64,000 bases of DNA. Source: Bifidobacterium canis. GTDB lineage: Bacteria > Actinomycetota > Actinomycetes > Actinomycetales > Bifidobacteriaceae. Below the pieces are notes generated by a model. That model was not told the DNA's origin, ran no database searches, and saw nothing but the letters and a program-made list of their open reading frames with translations. Shown here piece after piece: positions 26,209 to 35,978 of the stretch (positions within the stretch are counted from its first letter, which is position 1; each line of letters begins with the position of its first letter). The translations under genes were made by a program, and so were the position numbers. The stretch covers positions 248,001 through 312,000 of the forward strand of contig NZ_WNLP01000002.1 in assembly GCF_009727065.1 (NCBI RefSeq), given 5' to 3'.

Positions 26209-29072
26209 GCCGAGTGCCTCCCTTCATGGTTGTTGCGACCCCATCTACGGTGTTTGCGTTCACGCGAGCGAAGTTGCTCGAGATTGAGATCTAACGTGTC
26301 TTCCAGCGAGTCGAGTGTGTGCTCTTCGCGTTGTTCTTCCGAACTATCTGCAGTATTTGTAGTATTTTCAGCACGTTCCGCCATGCTCGTCGCCGCAGTA
26401 TGCGCGCTCTGCTGAGCGGTGGTTTGCTGTGAATTATCATGCTGCGCGCCGCGCTCCGCGTCGGCGTGCGCAGTGTGTGCGGCGGCGGTATGGTTCACAA
26501 TATTGTCGCGCAAGCTGATGTGGTGATGCGAGAAGCCGAACAGATTCTGCGACATGATCATGTCTTGCAACGACGACTCGCTCAGCGAACCAAGCTCAGC
26601 TTGGTTACGCAAACTGTCGCGAATCGATTCGACCACCATCAGGAAGATGATGATGACGAGAATCCATATGCCCCAAGTCGCCAACGCGATGAGTTTGACA
26701 CCGTCGGTGTCGACGAACGAGAACACGATGAACAAAGTGATCGGCACGACGAAGCCGGCGACGAGCGCGCCGCGAATGAGGCGCGGATACAGCTTGGCGA
26801 AGTGCTCGGCGCGGCGTTCGAGACGGCGGCGGTATTCACCGTGATCGGAGAGTATTTCCACCGCCTGCGAGAGATTGAATCTGCGAGACGGCATATATAC
26901 GCGCTCGCCCACGATCATGTCGGACTCCTCGACTTCGCGCGCGAACAAGTGGTTGAAATTCGCCATCCACGGGCGAATAACGAGTCCAACGAAGAACGAG
27001 CACACCATGAATATGGCGAGCACGCCCATCATGCGCCACCAGTGGGCGTCATAGAATCCGCCGATCGTTTCGCGGAACGCGTCGATCGAATAGGTGAACG
27101 GGAAGAACGGATACATCGCGCGGTAAAAGCCCGGCATCATCTCGATCGGGTAGAGGCCGGAAGCGCCCGGAATCTGCACCATGACGAGCGCGACCACCAA
27201 GCCTTTGCCCACATGCATGAATGTGGCTGAAAGCGCGTAGGCGATGGAGAGATACACCAGCGACGACCACCACGCCGTGAGCACGAACACGAACGGGTTC
27301 ACGCACTGCACGCCGATGATCAGATCGCCCACGCTGCACACGATGCCCTGCGCGCCGGCAACGATAGCCAGCAGCAGGTAGCGTGCGAGATACGTCTGCT
27401 TGATCGTCACGTGACGGCCTTCGAAGCCCTCGTCGTCGACTTCGAGGCGGAACAGCACCATCAGCATGAACACGCCGACCCACAGCGCCAGGCTCGTGAA
27501 CAGCGGAGCCATGCCCGAGCCATACGTGTCGATCGGGTAGAGCGTATGCGAATTGAGCACGGTCGGCGACATCATGAATTCGGCGATTTTCGAAACGTCA
27601 AGGGAATCGCTGCCGAGCACAGTGCCCAGCAGATTCGTGTTCATCAACGCCTTCAGATCGGTGTTCACGTTGTCGATGCGCGTGACGAACTGACCGAGCA
27701 GATCGTAGGTTTCCTTGAGCGACGATGACGCGGACGTGCTGATCTGCGCCAGCTGGTCGAGAATCAGATTCGTCTGCCCCAGCAGCGTTTTCTGACTGCT
27801 GACGAAGCCGGAGAGTGTGCCCGCAGTGCCCGAGAGCGTGCCGAGACCGGAGTTGAGCTGGGGGATTGCGCTGGAATTGATGGTGCTGCGCGCACCGGAA
27901 AGCGCGTTCATCGTGGTGGATGACGTCGTGGAGAACTGGTTTGTGGTGTCGAGCGCGCTGTTGGCCGCCGCAGTGGTCGAATTGTTCAGATTCGTGAGCG
28001 TGTCAAGCGTTTTCGCCACTTTCGCGTTCTGCTGGCCGAGATCGTAGACGATCTGATTGATGTCGTCTTTGAGCGGGCCGTCTGGCAGATTCTTCATGTC
28101 TTCGAGAATCTGCTGATTCTGCTTGTTCACCGACGTGAGTTCGTTGAGCGCGCTGCCGGTGGCGTTGCTCGCCGTGAGCACGCCGTTCGCCACGCGCGTG
28201 GCGGAAGTGCTCGCCTTGCCGCTCGCCTGCAGGAACAGGTTGCTGCCCTGGTCGAGCTGCGTTGAAAGATCGTTGCTGAACGTGGTGATGCTGCCCTGCG
28301 TTTTCGTGAGCAGGCTGGACGCGGAGCTAAGTCCGCTCGACGCGCCGTCTATTGCGGTGTTTACCTGTGCGATGGACTGTTTCGCGGCTTGCGTCTTGCT
28401 CTCCACGCCGTTGAGCGATGTGCGCAGATCCGCGATCATCGAGCGCGATTTTTCAAGCGTCGCCTTGGTTTTGTCGAGTTTCGCGGTGGTCGTGTCGATC
28501 GCATCGTTGCCTTTGCTGGTGATCGACACGTTTGTTTTGTTGACTATCTCGCTGATAACTTTGCTGACTGTCGAAACGAACGTGCTGTTGACCTGCTGAT
28601 CTACCGTGGTTGCGCCGACGTCGGTTATTTTCGGGGCGACCGCGTTGACCTTCTCATTCACGTAGTAGTCGAGCTGCGGGCGGTCTCCCGAACCGGTGAC
28701 CACGTTCGACATGTTCTCGCTGAAGTTCTTCGGAATCACTATGGCTGCGTAGCATTTGCCTGATTCCACGCATTGCATGGCCTCGGCTTTGGTTTTGAAC
28801 GTCCAACCGAGATCGTGGTTCTTTTTGAGTGTGTCGACTATCTGATCGCCGAGCTCGAGCTTGCCCATGAGCGAGCTGTTCGCGCCGGCGTCTTCGTTGG
28901 CGACTGCCACGGTGATGCCACCGGTGTTGCCGTACGGATTCCAGAAACCGATGATGTTGAACCACGCATACAGCGCAGGGATGAACGTGAGGCCGAAGAT
29001 GATGACCCAGGCGGCGGGTATGCGAATCAGACGCTTCAAGTCGCGCCGCAAAATGAAACCGATGTTGCGCAT
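26205..29072 (-). CDS. YhgE/Pip-family membrane protein (first of pair)
   Basis: 955 residues. An N-terminal membrane span (AAWVIIFGLTFIPALYAWFN) precedes NPYGNTGGITVAVANEDAGA and a long Ser/Thr/Leu/Asn-rich helical ectodomain (about 170-520). A C-terminal six-helix membrane block follows, then an extra cytosolic domain of about 200 residues not present in its neighbour, ending in a charged tail (EEQREEHTLDSLEDTLDLNL, then RERKHRRWGRNNH). The two proteins probably work as a heteromeric pair with the TetR gene as local repressor. Confidence 0.88.
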   Translation of the reverse strand: MRNIGFILRRDLKRLIRIPAAWVIIFGLTFIPALYAWFNIIGFWNPYGNTGGITVAVANEDAGANSSLMGKLELGDQIVDTLKKNHDLGWTFKTKAEAMQCVESGKCYAAIVIPKNFSENMSNVVTGSGDRPQLDYYVNEKVNAVAPKITDVGATTVDQQVNSTFVSTVSKVISEIVNKTNVSITSKGNDAIDTTTAKLDKTKATLEKSRSMIADLRTSLNGVESKTQAAKQSIAQVNTAIDGASSGLSSASSLLTKTQGSITTFSNDLSTQLDQGSNLFLQASGKASTSATRVANGVLTASNATGSALNELTSVNKQNQQILEDMKNLPDGPLKDDINQIVYDLGQQNAKVAKTLDTLTNLNNSTTAAANSALDTTNQFSTTSSTTMNALSGARSTINSSAIPQLNSGLGTLSGTAGTLSGFVSSQKTLLGQTNLILDQLAQISTSASSSLKETYDLLGQFVTRIDNVNTDLKALMNTNLLGTVLGSDSLDVSKIAEFMMSPTVLNSHTLYPIDTYGSGMAPLFTSLALWVGVFMLMVLFRLEVDDEGFEGRHVTIKQTYLARYLLLAIVAGAQGIVCSVGDLIIGVQCVNPFVFVLTAWWSSLVYLSIAYALSATFMHVGKGLVVALVMVQIPGASGLYPIEMMPGFYRAMYPFFPFTYSIDAFRETIGGFYDAHWWRMMGVLAIFMVCSFFVGLVIRPWMANFNHLFAREVEESDMIVGERVYMPSRRFNLSQAVEILSDHGEYRRRLERRAEHFAKLYPRLIRGALVAGFVVPITLFIVFSFVDTDGVKLIALATWGIWILVIIIFLMVVESIRDSLRNQAELGSLSESSLQDMIMSQNLFGFSHHHISLRDNIVNHTAAAHTAHADAERGAQHDNSQQTTAQQSAHTAATSMAERAENTTNTADSSEEQREEHTLDSLEDTLDLNLEQLRSRERKHRRWGRNNHEGRHSA

Positions 29073-29146
29073 TCTTCTCTTCGCTCTTCCTTACTGGTCT
29101 CGAGTCCCCTGGCTGGTGCGCCGTTCCGTTGCAAAACGATACGGTT

Positions 29147-29180
29147 TACGTAGCGCTACGAGCATAGTAGCGTTACGTGA
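29147..29180. promoter_or_regulatory. paired TetR-type operators upstream of the YhgE/Pip operon
   Basis: A perfect 12-base palindrome CGTAGCGCTACG (29149-29160) followed after 6 bases by the related half-dyad GTAGCGTTACG (29167-29177). They lie about 75 bases upstream of the ATG at 29072 and overlap a TATGCT box on the minus strand. Position and symmetry fit autoregulation by the TetR protein encoded at the operon end. The rest of the gap to 29530 shows no gene. Confidence 0.55.
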
Positions 29181-29530
29181 CATTTTGGCTACTCCCTGCT
29201 CGATGTTTGCGCGCGTGCGGCGTGATGTGTGTTAGACATACCGCGGATATATATACATATTGTGAGTCGCGAGCCTGTGCGATTCGCGCGATTATGCCCT
29301 CAGACTATGCGCGCCACATCTCTTGTGCGGAGGTTCAGAAATGTATCCGCATTGTGGAAATGTTTGGGTGATTCAGCGCCGAAGTATTGCCAAGCCTGCG
29401 TTCTGCCAATAGATTGTGAACCATTGCGCGCTGCTCTGCTCGCTACTTATCACAGCGAGTGTTCGCATAATGAGATTGCAGTGCATGGTATACGAATATA
29501 TCGAGTGCGACCCCTGACCGAGGAGGACTA

Positions 29531-30160
29531 GTGTCTACCGCCCAAACCCCAGCCACGAGCCTTGAAAACAAACGCCTCACCGTGTCTGACCTGATCACCA
29601 TCGGCGTGTTCTCCGCACTCTACTTCACCATCGTCGGCGTGTGCGCGCTCGCGAGCATGGCGATCTTCGGCGTCGTCGGCAATCTGCTGCTGCCCGCGCT
29701 CGCCGCGCTGCTTTCCGGCCCGGTGTTCATGCTGATGGTGGCTCGTGTGCACAGATTCGGCGCAATCACCATCATGGGCACGATTCTCGCGCTGTTCCTC
29801 TTCATCTCCGGCCACTTCGCGATTTCGCTGATCACCGGCATCGTGTTCCCGCTCATCGGTGACGCAGTGGCGCGCATCAGCGCATACCGCAACCGCCTCA
29901 CGCTGATCTGTGGATATGTGATCTTCTCGTTCGGCTGCACCGGCCCGATTCTGCCATTGTGGATGATGAAAGACGCCTACATCGCCAACTTGGGGCGCAA
30001 AGGCAAGGATTCCGCATACATCAACACGTTGTTCAGCGCGGTGAACACGACCTCGTTGGTGATCGTGCTGATCGCCACCGTCGTAGGCGCGGTGCTCGGC
30101 GCACTGTTTGGCTTGCGTTTGATGCGCCGCCACTTCGCGAAGGCCGGTGTGCTGGCATGA
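29531..30160 (+). CDS. ECF transporter substrate-binding S component (MptD-like)
   Basis: Membrane S subunit of 209 residues with about six spans, starting at GTG 29531 after a strong GAGGAGG site. It has LITIGVFSALYFTIVGVCAL near the N-terminus, the family-like Ala-rich first helix that docks on the T subunit, and a cytosolic loop of Arg/Lys before the last helix (FGLRLMRRHF). It overlaps the T-subunit gene by ATGA, and the ATPase gene follows, so all three ECF parts are encoded together (group I layout). The substrate is probably a vitamin-like or metabolic micronutrient, not identified. Confidence 0.82.
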   Translation: MSTAQTPATSLENKRLTVSDLITIGVFSALYFTIVGVCALASMAIFGVVGNLLLPALAALLSGPVFMLMVARVHRFGAITIMGTILALFLFISGHFAISLITGIVFPLIGDAVARISAYRNRLTLICGYVIFSFGCTGPILPLWMMKDAYIANLGRKGKDSAYINTLFSAVNTTSLVIVLIATVVGAVLGALFGLRLMRRHFAKAGVLA

Positions 30161-30909
30161 GCGACGCCGCAGCAAACGCTGCAGTGCTTCGCGCACAAGA
30201 GCAGCACACCGCGGCAACTGTTGCGCGGGGTCGCCTAGTAATCGACCCGCGTGTGAAACTATGCGCACTCGTCGTGGCGAATCTGATGATGTTCCTGCAC
30301 GTGAGCCCTATGGTGCAAACCGTTGGCGTGCTCATCTTCGCGCTGCCGATGCTGCTCGGCGGCAAAGCGCTGACCGCCGCACACATGCTGGGATTCTACG
30401 CGATTCTGCGCGCCGTGGACTGGGCAAGCGTCACTTTCGCAGGCTCCGCTCCATGGCTCCACTTCTTCGGTGCCTCAGCCACCGGCTTGCTGTTGATGCT
30501 GCCGTGCATCGTCGCCGGCATGAGCGCATTCTGCACCACGCGCCCCGGCGATCTGGTCGCCGCGCTACGCCGACTTCGCCTGCCGAACGCAATCATCATC
30601 CCCGCCATCGTGCTGCTGCGCTTCTTCCCGACCATCGCGCACGACTACCGCATGATTCGCAGTAGCATGAAACTGCGCGGCATCTGCGGTTTCTGGCGTC
30701 ACCCGATGCGCTCGCTCGAATACGTGCTCGTGCCGTTGCTGATGAACGCAGCCAATGTCGCGCGCGATCTCACCGTTTCCGCGCTCACAAAAGGCATGGG
30801 CTTGCAGGGCAATCGTTCCAGTGCGAGCGAGCTGCGCATGCGCGCGGCAGACTGGTTCGCGCTCGCACTGATCTGCGCGCCGATGCTCCTTCATATTCTT
30901 CTGCCGTAA
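30157..30909 (+). CDS. ECF transporter transmembrane T component
   Basis: EcfT-like coupling subunit of 250 residues, starting at ATG 30157 which overlaps the S-subunit stop by four bases. N-terminal IDPRVKLCALVVANLMMF is the typical EcfT start. Near the C-terminus two Ala/Arg-type coupling segments are visible, IRSSMKLRGICG and LTVSALTKGMGLQG, the positions where EcfT helices contact the ATPases. Five or so membrane spans. It transmits ATPase motions to the S subunit. Confidence 0.85.
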   Translation: MSDAAANAAVLRAQEQHTAATVARGRLVIDPRVKLCALVVANLMMFLHVSPMVQTVGVLIFALPMLLGGKALTAAHMLGFYAILRAVDWASVTFAGSAPWLHFFGASATGLLLMLPCIVAGMSAFCTTRPGDLVAALRRLRLPNAIIIPAIVLLRFFPTIAHDYRMIRSSMKLRGICGFWRHPMRSLEYVLVPLLMNAANVARDLTVSALTKGMGLQGNRSSASELRMRAADWFALALICAPMLLHILLP

Positions 30910-30941
30910 TCTGCCAACATACGAAAGAACTGCAAATAATA

Positions 30942-32438
30942 ATGACCGATATTGTGTGCGAACTCAGTGACTGCACGTTCCGCTACGCCGACGCGGAGAG
31001 TGGTGCGGCGCTGCGCAACGCAACGCTGCGCGTGCGCGCGGGCGAAGTCGTTGTGCTCACAGGCCGCAGTGGGTGCGGCAAAACCACGGTGACGCGCATG
31101 CTCAACGGGCTGGCTCCCGAACATTTCGCCGGTCAGCTCGACGGCCGCGCGCGCACCGCCGACTGCATCGCCGGCGACACATCGGTCAACAACTATGTCA
31201 CGCGCGTCGGCTCGGTGTTCCAGAACCCGAAAACCCAGTATTTCCACGCGAATTCGAGCGATGAGCTCGCGTTCCCGTGCGAGAACGTGGGCATGGAGCC
31301 CGCGCAGATACGCGCGCGAATAAGCGAGCGACTGCGCGAGTTCGATATTGAACATCTGCGTGACCGCTCAATAATCCAGCTCTCCGGTGGCCAGCAGCAG
31401 CAACTCGCGGTGGCTGCGGCGACGATGCTTGACCCGCGCGCTTTTGTGCTCGACGAGCCGACCGGCAACCTCGACGCCGACGCGATCGAACGGCTGCGCA
31501 CTATGCTCATGCAGCTCAAGTGCGCTGGTAACACGATCGTGATCGCTGAGCATCGCCTCGCCTGGTGCGCCGGGCTCGCGGATCGATATGTGCTCTTCGA
31601 CGATGGGCAGATTATCGGCGAGTATTCCGCACGTGAGTTCGCCGCGCTGCCTGCGCAGCAGTTGCGTGACCAAGGACTGCGTTCGCGCGATCTAAGCGAA
31701 CAGCAGCAGCGTATCAAGCGGATTATTGCGCAGGCTGAATCTGCGGAAACCATTGAAAATCCAGCACTTTTGAGCACTAAGAATCTGGTGGTCGGGTACG
31801 GCGGGCGCGGACTGCTCGCGCACATCACACACCGCCGCGCGAAGAACGCGTTCGCGCGCGAGGTGCCCGACGCTGAACTGCGCGGCGGGCGGATCATCGG
31901 GCTCATGGGGTGCAACGGTGCGGGCAAAAGCACGTTTGCACGCACGATCTGCGGGCTGGGCAAACCGCTATCAGGCGAGATTCTGCTCGACGGCAAGCTC
32001 GCGAAGCCGGCGAAACTGGCGAATAATGCGGCGATGGTGATGCAAGACGTGAATTACCAGCTGTTCGCAGACAGCGTGCGCGAAGAAGTGATGCTCGAAA
32101 CGGAGATGCGCGGCGGTGCTGATGCGGCTGATATGTGCAGCGCGCGCGAACGCTGCGATGAGATTCTGCGCGAGCTTGATCTGCTGGAATTCGCGGATCG
32201 GCACCCGATGAGTTTGTCGGGCGGGCAGAAGCAGCGGCTCGCGATCGCGACTGCTCTTATGGCGCGCAAACAGCTGGTGGTGCTCGACGAGCCGACGAGC
32301 GGACTCGACTACACGCACATGATGCAAGTCGGCGAACTATTGCGCCGACTCGCCGACCGTGGTGTGTGCGTACTGGTGATCACGCACGACGAGGAGCTCG
32401 CCGCGCACTTCTGTGACCGCATCCTCCGCTTCGATTGA
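30942..32438 (+). CDS. ECF transporter fused ATPase (A and A' domains)
   Basis: 498 residues with two complete ABC ATPase domains in one chain, replacing the usual separate EcfA and EcfA'. Domain 1: Walker A GRSGCGKTT, signature LSGGQQQQLAVAAAT, Walker B AFVLDEPTGNLD, H-loop IAEHRLAW. Domain 2: GCNGAGKST near residue 325, signature LSGGQKQRLAIATAL, Walker B LVVLDEPTSGLD, H-loop VITHDEE. It lies 32 bases after the T gene and is the energising unit of this transporter. Because it is dedicated to one cluster, it probably serves only this S subunit. Confidence 0.92.
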   Translation: MTDIVCELSDCTFRYADAESGAALRNATLRVRAGEVVVLTGRSGCGKTTVTRMLNGLAPEHFAGQLDGRARTADCIAGDTSVNNYVTRVGSVFQNPKTQYFHANSSDELAFPCENVGMEPAQIRARISERLREFDIEHLRDRSIIQLSGGQQQQLAVAAATMLDPRAFVLDEPTGNLDADAIERLRTMLMQLKCAGNTIVIAEHRLAWCAGLADRYVLFDDGQIIGEYSAREFAALPAQQLRDQGLRSRDLSEQQQRIKRIIAQAESAETIENPALLSTKNLVVGYGGRGLLAHITHRRAKNAFAREVPDAELRGGRIIGLMGCNGAGKSTFARTICGLGKPLSGEILLDGKLAKPAKLANNAAMVMQDVNYQLFADSVREEVMLETEMRGGADAADMCSARERCDEILRELDLLEFADRHPMSLSGGQKQRLAIATALMARKQLVVLDEPTSGLDYTHMMQVGELLRRLADRGVCVLVITHDEELAAHFCDRILRFD

Positions 32439-32441
32439 TTC

Positions 32442-33302
32442 CTAGTGAGCGGGGGCAAACCAGGATCTGAGCGCCAGCGCATCGTTGTAACCCCTGGTGT
32501 AGAGGTTGTGAATCGCATCGGAATTCTTCGTCAGCGTGCTCATGCCGCGAATCGTCTTCGGGGCAATAATGAGCACTTTTCCTTGCAATTCCAAGCGTTT
32601 AGCCAAGCCGAGCTCGTAATTGTAGGTATGCGCGCGGTTCAGCAACGCGTGCGCGGCGTTCGGGTATGAGGGCGCGAGCATCATCGACGAGAGAATGTCT
32701 TTGTCGGGGTTGCGGTAGAAGTCGCGCGGACGCGTGAGAATAACCACCACTTTCGTGCAGCCGTCCGCAAACGCCTGCCGCAGCGGAATCGGGTCGCTGA
32801 TCGTCCCATCGAAATACGGCCGCCCATCGAGCGGGTACGGTTTGTCGAGCACCGGCAAGCACGCCGTCGCCTTCAATGCGTCATAATGGTTGAGACTCAT
32901 GCTCTCAGGGCCCAAAAAGCGCGGCCTGCCGCTCAACGCATCGGTGACGGCAATGCGATACGGCACATAGCTGTGCACCAGCGCGTTGTAGTCGAGCGGG
33001 TCTTCGCCGTCTTCGTTCATCAATGTGCCGTAAATGTAGTCGAGTCCGAGATATGAGCCGGTGCGCAGATAGTTCTCCACGCTCATGTATTGCTTGCGGT
33101 GAATGTATTTCGTGTAAAAACGCAGTGAACGCCCACGCTGATGCGCCAAATACGACGTGATATTCGCGGCTCCGGCAGACACGCCCAGCGCATAGTCGAA
33201 GTGAATATTGTTGTCGAGACAGTAGTCGAGCACTCCGGCGCCATACGCGCTGCGCAATCCACCGCCAACGTCAATAACACCGATGCGTTCAGTCTGACTC
33301 AA
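32442..33302 (-). CDS. patatin-like phospholipase
   Basis: Serine-Asp dyad lipid acyl hydrolase, 286 residues, the usual bacterial size (YjjU/RssA-like). The oxyanion loop DVGGGLRSAYGAGV is at the N-terminus, the nucleophile elbow is GVSAGA (Ser near residue 42), and the catalytic Asp lies in YFDGTISDPIP. No signal peptide is visible, so it acts in the cytosol or at the inner membrane face. It is convergent with the ECF ATPase gene and ends three bases from its stop. Confidence 0.92.
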   Translation of the reverse strand: MSQTERIGVIDVGGGLRSAYGAGVLDYCLDNNIHFDYALGVSAGAANITSYLAHQRGRSLRFYTKYIHRKQYMSVENYLRTGSYLGLDYIYGTLMNEDGEDPLDYNALVHSYVPYRIAVTDALSGRPRFLGPESMSLNHYDALKATACLPVLDKPYPLDGRPYFDGTISDPIPLRQAFADGCTKVVVILTRPRDFYRNPDKDILSSMMLAPSYPNAAHALLNRAHTYNYELGLAKRLELQGKVLIIAPKTIRGMSTLTKNSDAIHNLYTRGYNDALALRSWFAPAH

Positions 33303-33428
33303 TTCAGCCGCCTTTCCGTGCGCTATTCAATCCATTGAAATAGCTCGATCAGCGGCGGCGCACAGTTCCGCGCTACAAAAAGTGAAAAGTGTCTGAGATT
33401 TGCGCGCGTTGTTTTCTATGCTTGTCAT

Positions 33429-34073
33429 ATGTCTGACGTGAACCCTTACACCGCGGTGGCGCGCATCGAAGCGCCGACGCTGACGCCCACGCGCCGCGCC
33501 ATAGAGAACGCGCTGGTGCAGTGGATGGTGAAAACCGGCAAGCCAGCGCAAGATCTGAGTGTATCGCAACTGTGCAAACTCGCGTTCGTGGCGCGCAGTA
33601 CTTTCTACGCGAACTATCAGCACATGGGGCAGGTGCTCACATCGGTGGAAGACAGACTGCTCTACCAATTATTCATGTGCGCGAAACCGATGCGCATACG
33701 CGAAGACGGCACAGACGAGATGATGAAATCATTCAACTCGTTCGTCGACGTGCTGCGCGAGCACGAAACTGAGTTTCGGCTGCTCGTGCTGGAGCAGCCG
33801 AGCGAGCGGTTCATTGAGCAGTGGAAGAAAGTGCTTGAATACCACGTGTGGCACCGCTTGTTTGCCGGCAAACCGGGCGATGAGAAACCGGCGGATATGG
33901 TGAACGGCGAGCGCGGTCCGGCGACGGTGAACCGTGCACTGGTGCTCGATATGGCGGCGACCGCGTTCATCTCCGGCGTGAGATTCTGGCTGAAGACTCC
34001 GCAGGAAGTGTCGGTGCCGGAGATTCGCGCGATCGTGGTGAAACTCGTCAACAACATTGACGAAGTGTGGTGA
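33429..34073 (+). CDS. TetR/AcrR-family regulator
   Basis: 214 residues. The helix-turn-helix SVSQLCKLAFVARSTFYANYQHMG is preceded by TRRAIENALVQWMVKTGKPA. The C-terminal ligand domain is typical of the TetR_C branch seen in dihydroxyacetone-kinase-type regulators of Firmicutes and Actinobacteria. Divergent from the patatin gene, with 126 bases between, so the lipase is one possible target. Ends at a bidirectional terminator. Confidence 0.88.
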   Translation: MSDVNPYTAVARIEAPTLTPTRRAIENALVQWMVKTGKPAQDLSVSQLCKLAFVARSTFYANYQHMGQVLTSVEDRLLYQLFMCAKPMRIREDGTDEMMKSFNSFVDVLREHETEFRLLVLEQPSERFIEQWKKVLEYHVWHRLFAGKPGDEKPADMVNGERGPATVNRALVLDMAATAFISGVRFWLKTPQEVSVPEIRAIVVKLVNNIDEVW

Positions 34074-34098
34074 GCGCACAAGTTGAGCGCATACAACA

Positions 34099-34121
34099 AT
34101 GCCCCGCACGTGGCGGGGCAT
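34099..34121. terminator. bidirectional hairpin between convergent genes
   Basis: ATGCCCCGC (34099-34107) pairs perfectly with GCGGGGCAT (34113-34121) around ACGTG, between the TetR stop at 34073 and the stop of the opposing gene at 34126. No strong T-run. Confidence 0.65.
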
Positions 34122-34125
34122 CGGG

Positions 34126-34935
34126 TCAGGAGTTGATCAAGCCGAGCAGCTCGTAATAATACGAGCTCTCATCTGCGGAATTCTTCGAATTCGAGCTGCT
34201 GGAATCTTTGTTCGAGTTCGACTTGCTGTTGGAATCACTGTCGGAGTTGCTGTTGCCGTCAGTCGAATCCTGGTCTTGCGAGTTCGGCATCTGGCGGTTG
34301 CCGCGGCCTGGCATCATGCCCATGCCGCCTTCGCTGTCGGAATTGCCGTAGCCATTCGAGTTGCCATAGCCACCCTGCGGCATCTGCCCCATGCCGCTGG
34401 AGCCGTCGCGGGACTCGAACTTCGAATAATCGTCGTGCTTGCTGCTATCTGAGATCGCATTCGCAATGGCAGTGCCGGCGACGCCCGCCGCGAGACCGCA
34501 TGCCAAGCTGATGCCCACGACGAGGCCGATCATCTTGTTGCTCAGCTTGTCGTGCACTTTCACGTTCTTCGGATCTTGCGGATTGTTCGGCATCGCACCT
34601 GGCACGCCTGGGCCGACAGGTCCTTGCGGTGGCACGGCACCTGCGTTCTGTGGCATGCCGTTCGCCTGCGCGTTCTGCTGTGCCCCCTGCTGATGCTGTG
34701 CAAAATCAAACGCGTATGGCTGCGGGGCGGTCATCGCATTCTGCGTGGCGTTCGGCGCAGCTGCCTGCGGCTGCGCCGCGTTCGCCTGCTGCACCGGCTG
34801 CACAGTAGTCTGCTCAGTCTGCTCGGCTGCGATAATCTGCGTGTTGTCGGTATCCTGCGCCTGCGCTGCCGCGTTCTGCGGCTGCATCGTCGCGGTTTCC
34901 TGCGCGTCTTGCGCGCTCGTGTTCTTGTCGCTCAT
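34126..34935 (-). CDS. low-complexity single-pass membrane protein
   Basis: 269 residues. The first 125 are Gln/Ala/Pro-rich and probably disordered in the cytosol. One membrane span (IGLVVGISLACGLAAGVAGT, about 136-155) follows a basic KLSNK anchor. The outer part has Gly/Met-rich repeats (QMPQGGYGNSNGYGNSDSEG) and a Ser/Asn/Asp/Lys-rich run ending SSYYYELLGLINS. No signal peptide or known catalytic motif. Bifidobacteria often have such Q-rich anchored proteins; role unknown. Confidence 0.75.
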   Translation of the reverse strand: MSDKNTSAQDAQETATMQPQNAAAQAQDTDNTQIIAAEQTEQTTVQPVQQANAAQPQAAAPNATQNAMTAPQPYAFDFAQHQQGAQQNAQANGMPQNAGAVPPQGPVGPGVPGAMPNNPQDPKNVKVHDKLSNKMIGLVVGISLACGLAAGVAGTAIANAISDSSKHDDYSKFESRDGSSGMGQMPQGGYGNSNGYGNSDSEGGMGMMPGRGNRQMPNSQDQDSTDGNSNSDSDSNSKSNSNKDSSSSNSKNSADESSYYYELLGLINS

Positions 34936-35133
34936 CTGTGTCTCAATTCTTTACGTTTTGTGTTCGCCATATCTGCGGGAAGGCGCACGCCCTCCCTGTT
35001 GCACAATTCAGTCAACTAGTATTTGTTGGAATCTGGCTGAGCAAACAATTGAATTGAGATAGGGAATCACTGAGAAGAGACTGAAAACACAGAATCAACA
35101 CATTCGCGCGAAATATTGCAGCAGTATCACAGA

Positions 35134-35745
35134 TTATTTCTGTGCGCTATGTTCCCGTGCGCCGAGTTCAGCCGTTCCGCTGGGACGTTGCACCTGCAGT
35201 GCAACGCTCACCAGTGTGCCTGCGATAACGACGGCGAGCATCATCGCCGGCGGCCACACAGTCAGTGCGAGCACCAAACCGATGAGTTTGATGCTCAGGT
35301 CAATCCACAACGCACCGCGGTGCCGTTGCGAAGACAGCCCGGATTCCGTGCTCGTGTTCACCTTCTGCAATTGCCAGCTCAGCGCGAGGTTAGACAGCGA
35401 AATGAGCATGACGACCACGCCGTAGATCGCCTGAACCGTGGGGCTGAAGAAGTGCTCTGCGGCCATGCCGGTGGTGTAGGGCGTGAACGACGCGAAGAAC
35501 AGCATGATGATCGTCCACCAGAGCACGGGAACGCTGACATTGCGCGCATGTTCCCACTCGATATGCAGATTGATCCACAGCGCGCCCAGCCAGAAGAACG
35601 TGAGCGCATACGCAGCATATTGCGGCCACAGTTCCGCGAATCCCGCCCACGTGAGCTCTTTCGGAGTCTCCAAATCGAGCACGAGAATCGTCATGATGAT
35701 CGCGAGCACGGCGTCGGTGAATGCGACGGTGCGCTCCTTGCTCAT
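35134..35745 (-). CDS. TMEM175-family (DUF1211) membrane protein, putative potassium channel
   Basis: 203 residues from ATG 35745, chosen for the GAGG site just before it. It begins MSKERTVAFTDAVLAIIMTI; the RxxxFTDAV stretch is the hallmark of bacterial TMEM175, whose first helix lines the pore. About six membrane segments, as in the family. Bacterial members assemble as tetramers and leak potassium. It is transcribed alone on the minus strand. Confidence 0.82.
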   Translation of the reverse strand: MSKERTVAFTDAVLAIIMTILVLDLETPKELTWAGFAELWPQYAAYALTFFWLGALWINLHIEWEHARNVSVPVLWWTIIMLFFASFTPYTTGMAAEHFFSPTVQAIYGVVVMLISLSNLALSWQLQKVNTSTESGLSSQRHRGALWIDLSIKLIGLVLALTVWPPAMMLAVVIAGTLVSVALQVQRPSGTAELGAREHSAQK

Positions 35746-35978
35746 AATCCTCACAGTATTTTTCAGCATGATTCTCATAGTAAGTGCACGAAATCGCTGA
35801 GCAAACACCAGCTGATTTTTTGCGCGCTCGGCGACACATTTGAAGGACTGGCCATGCGTGATTTGTTCGTTTGCAAGAAATATGCATAGTTGTATGCGCA
35901 TATTTCGTGAATTACCGCGCTCGCATATTGTGCGCTCTGCGCGCGCAATATGCGAGCCGTGCGTGGCACAGTGCGCGG

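Noticed and set aside
29229-29531. 100-codon frame before the ECF S gene
   Set aside because: No ribosome site and no protein-like features; the region reads as a promoter/leader with a GAGGAGG site for the S gene at its end.
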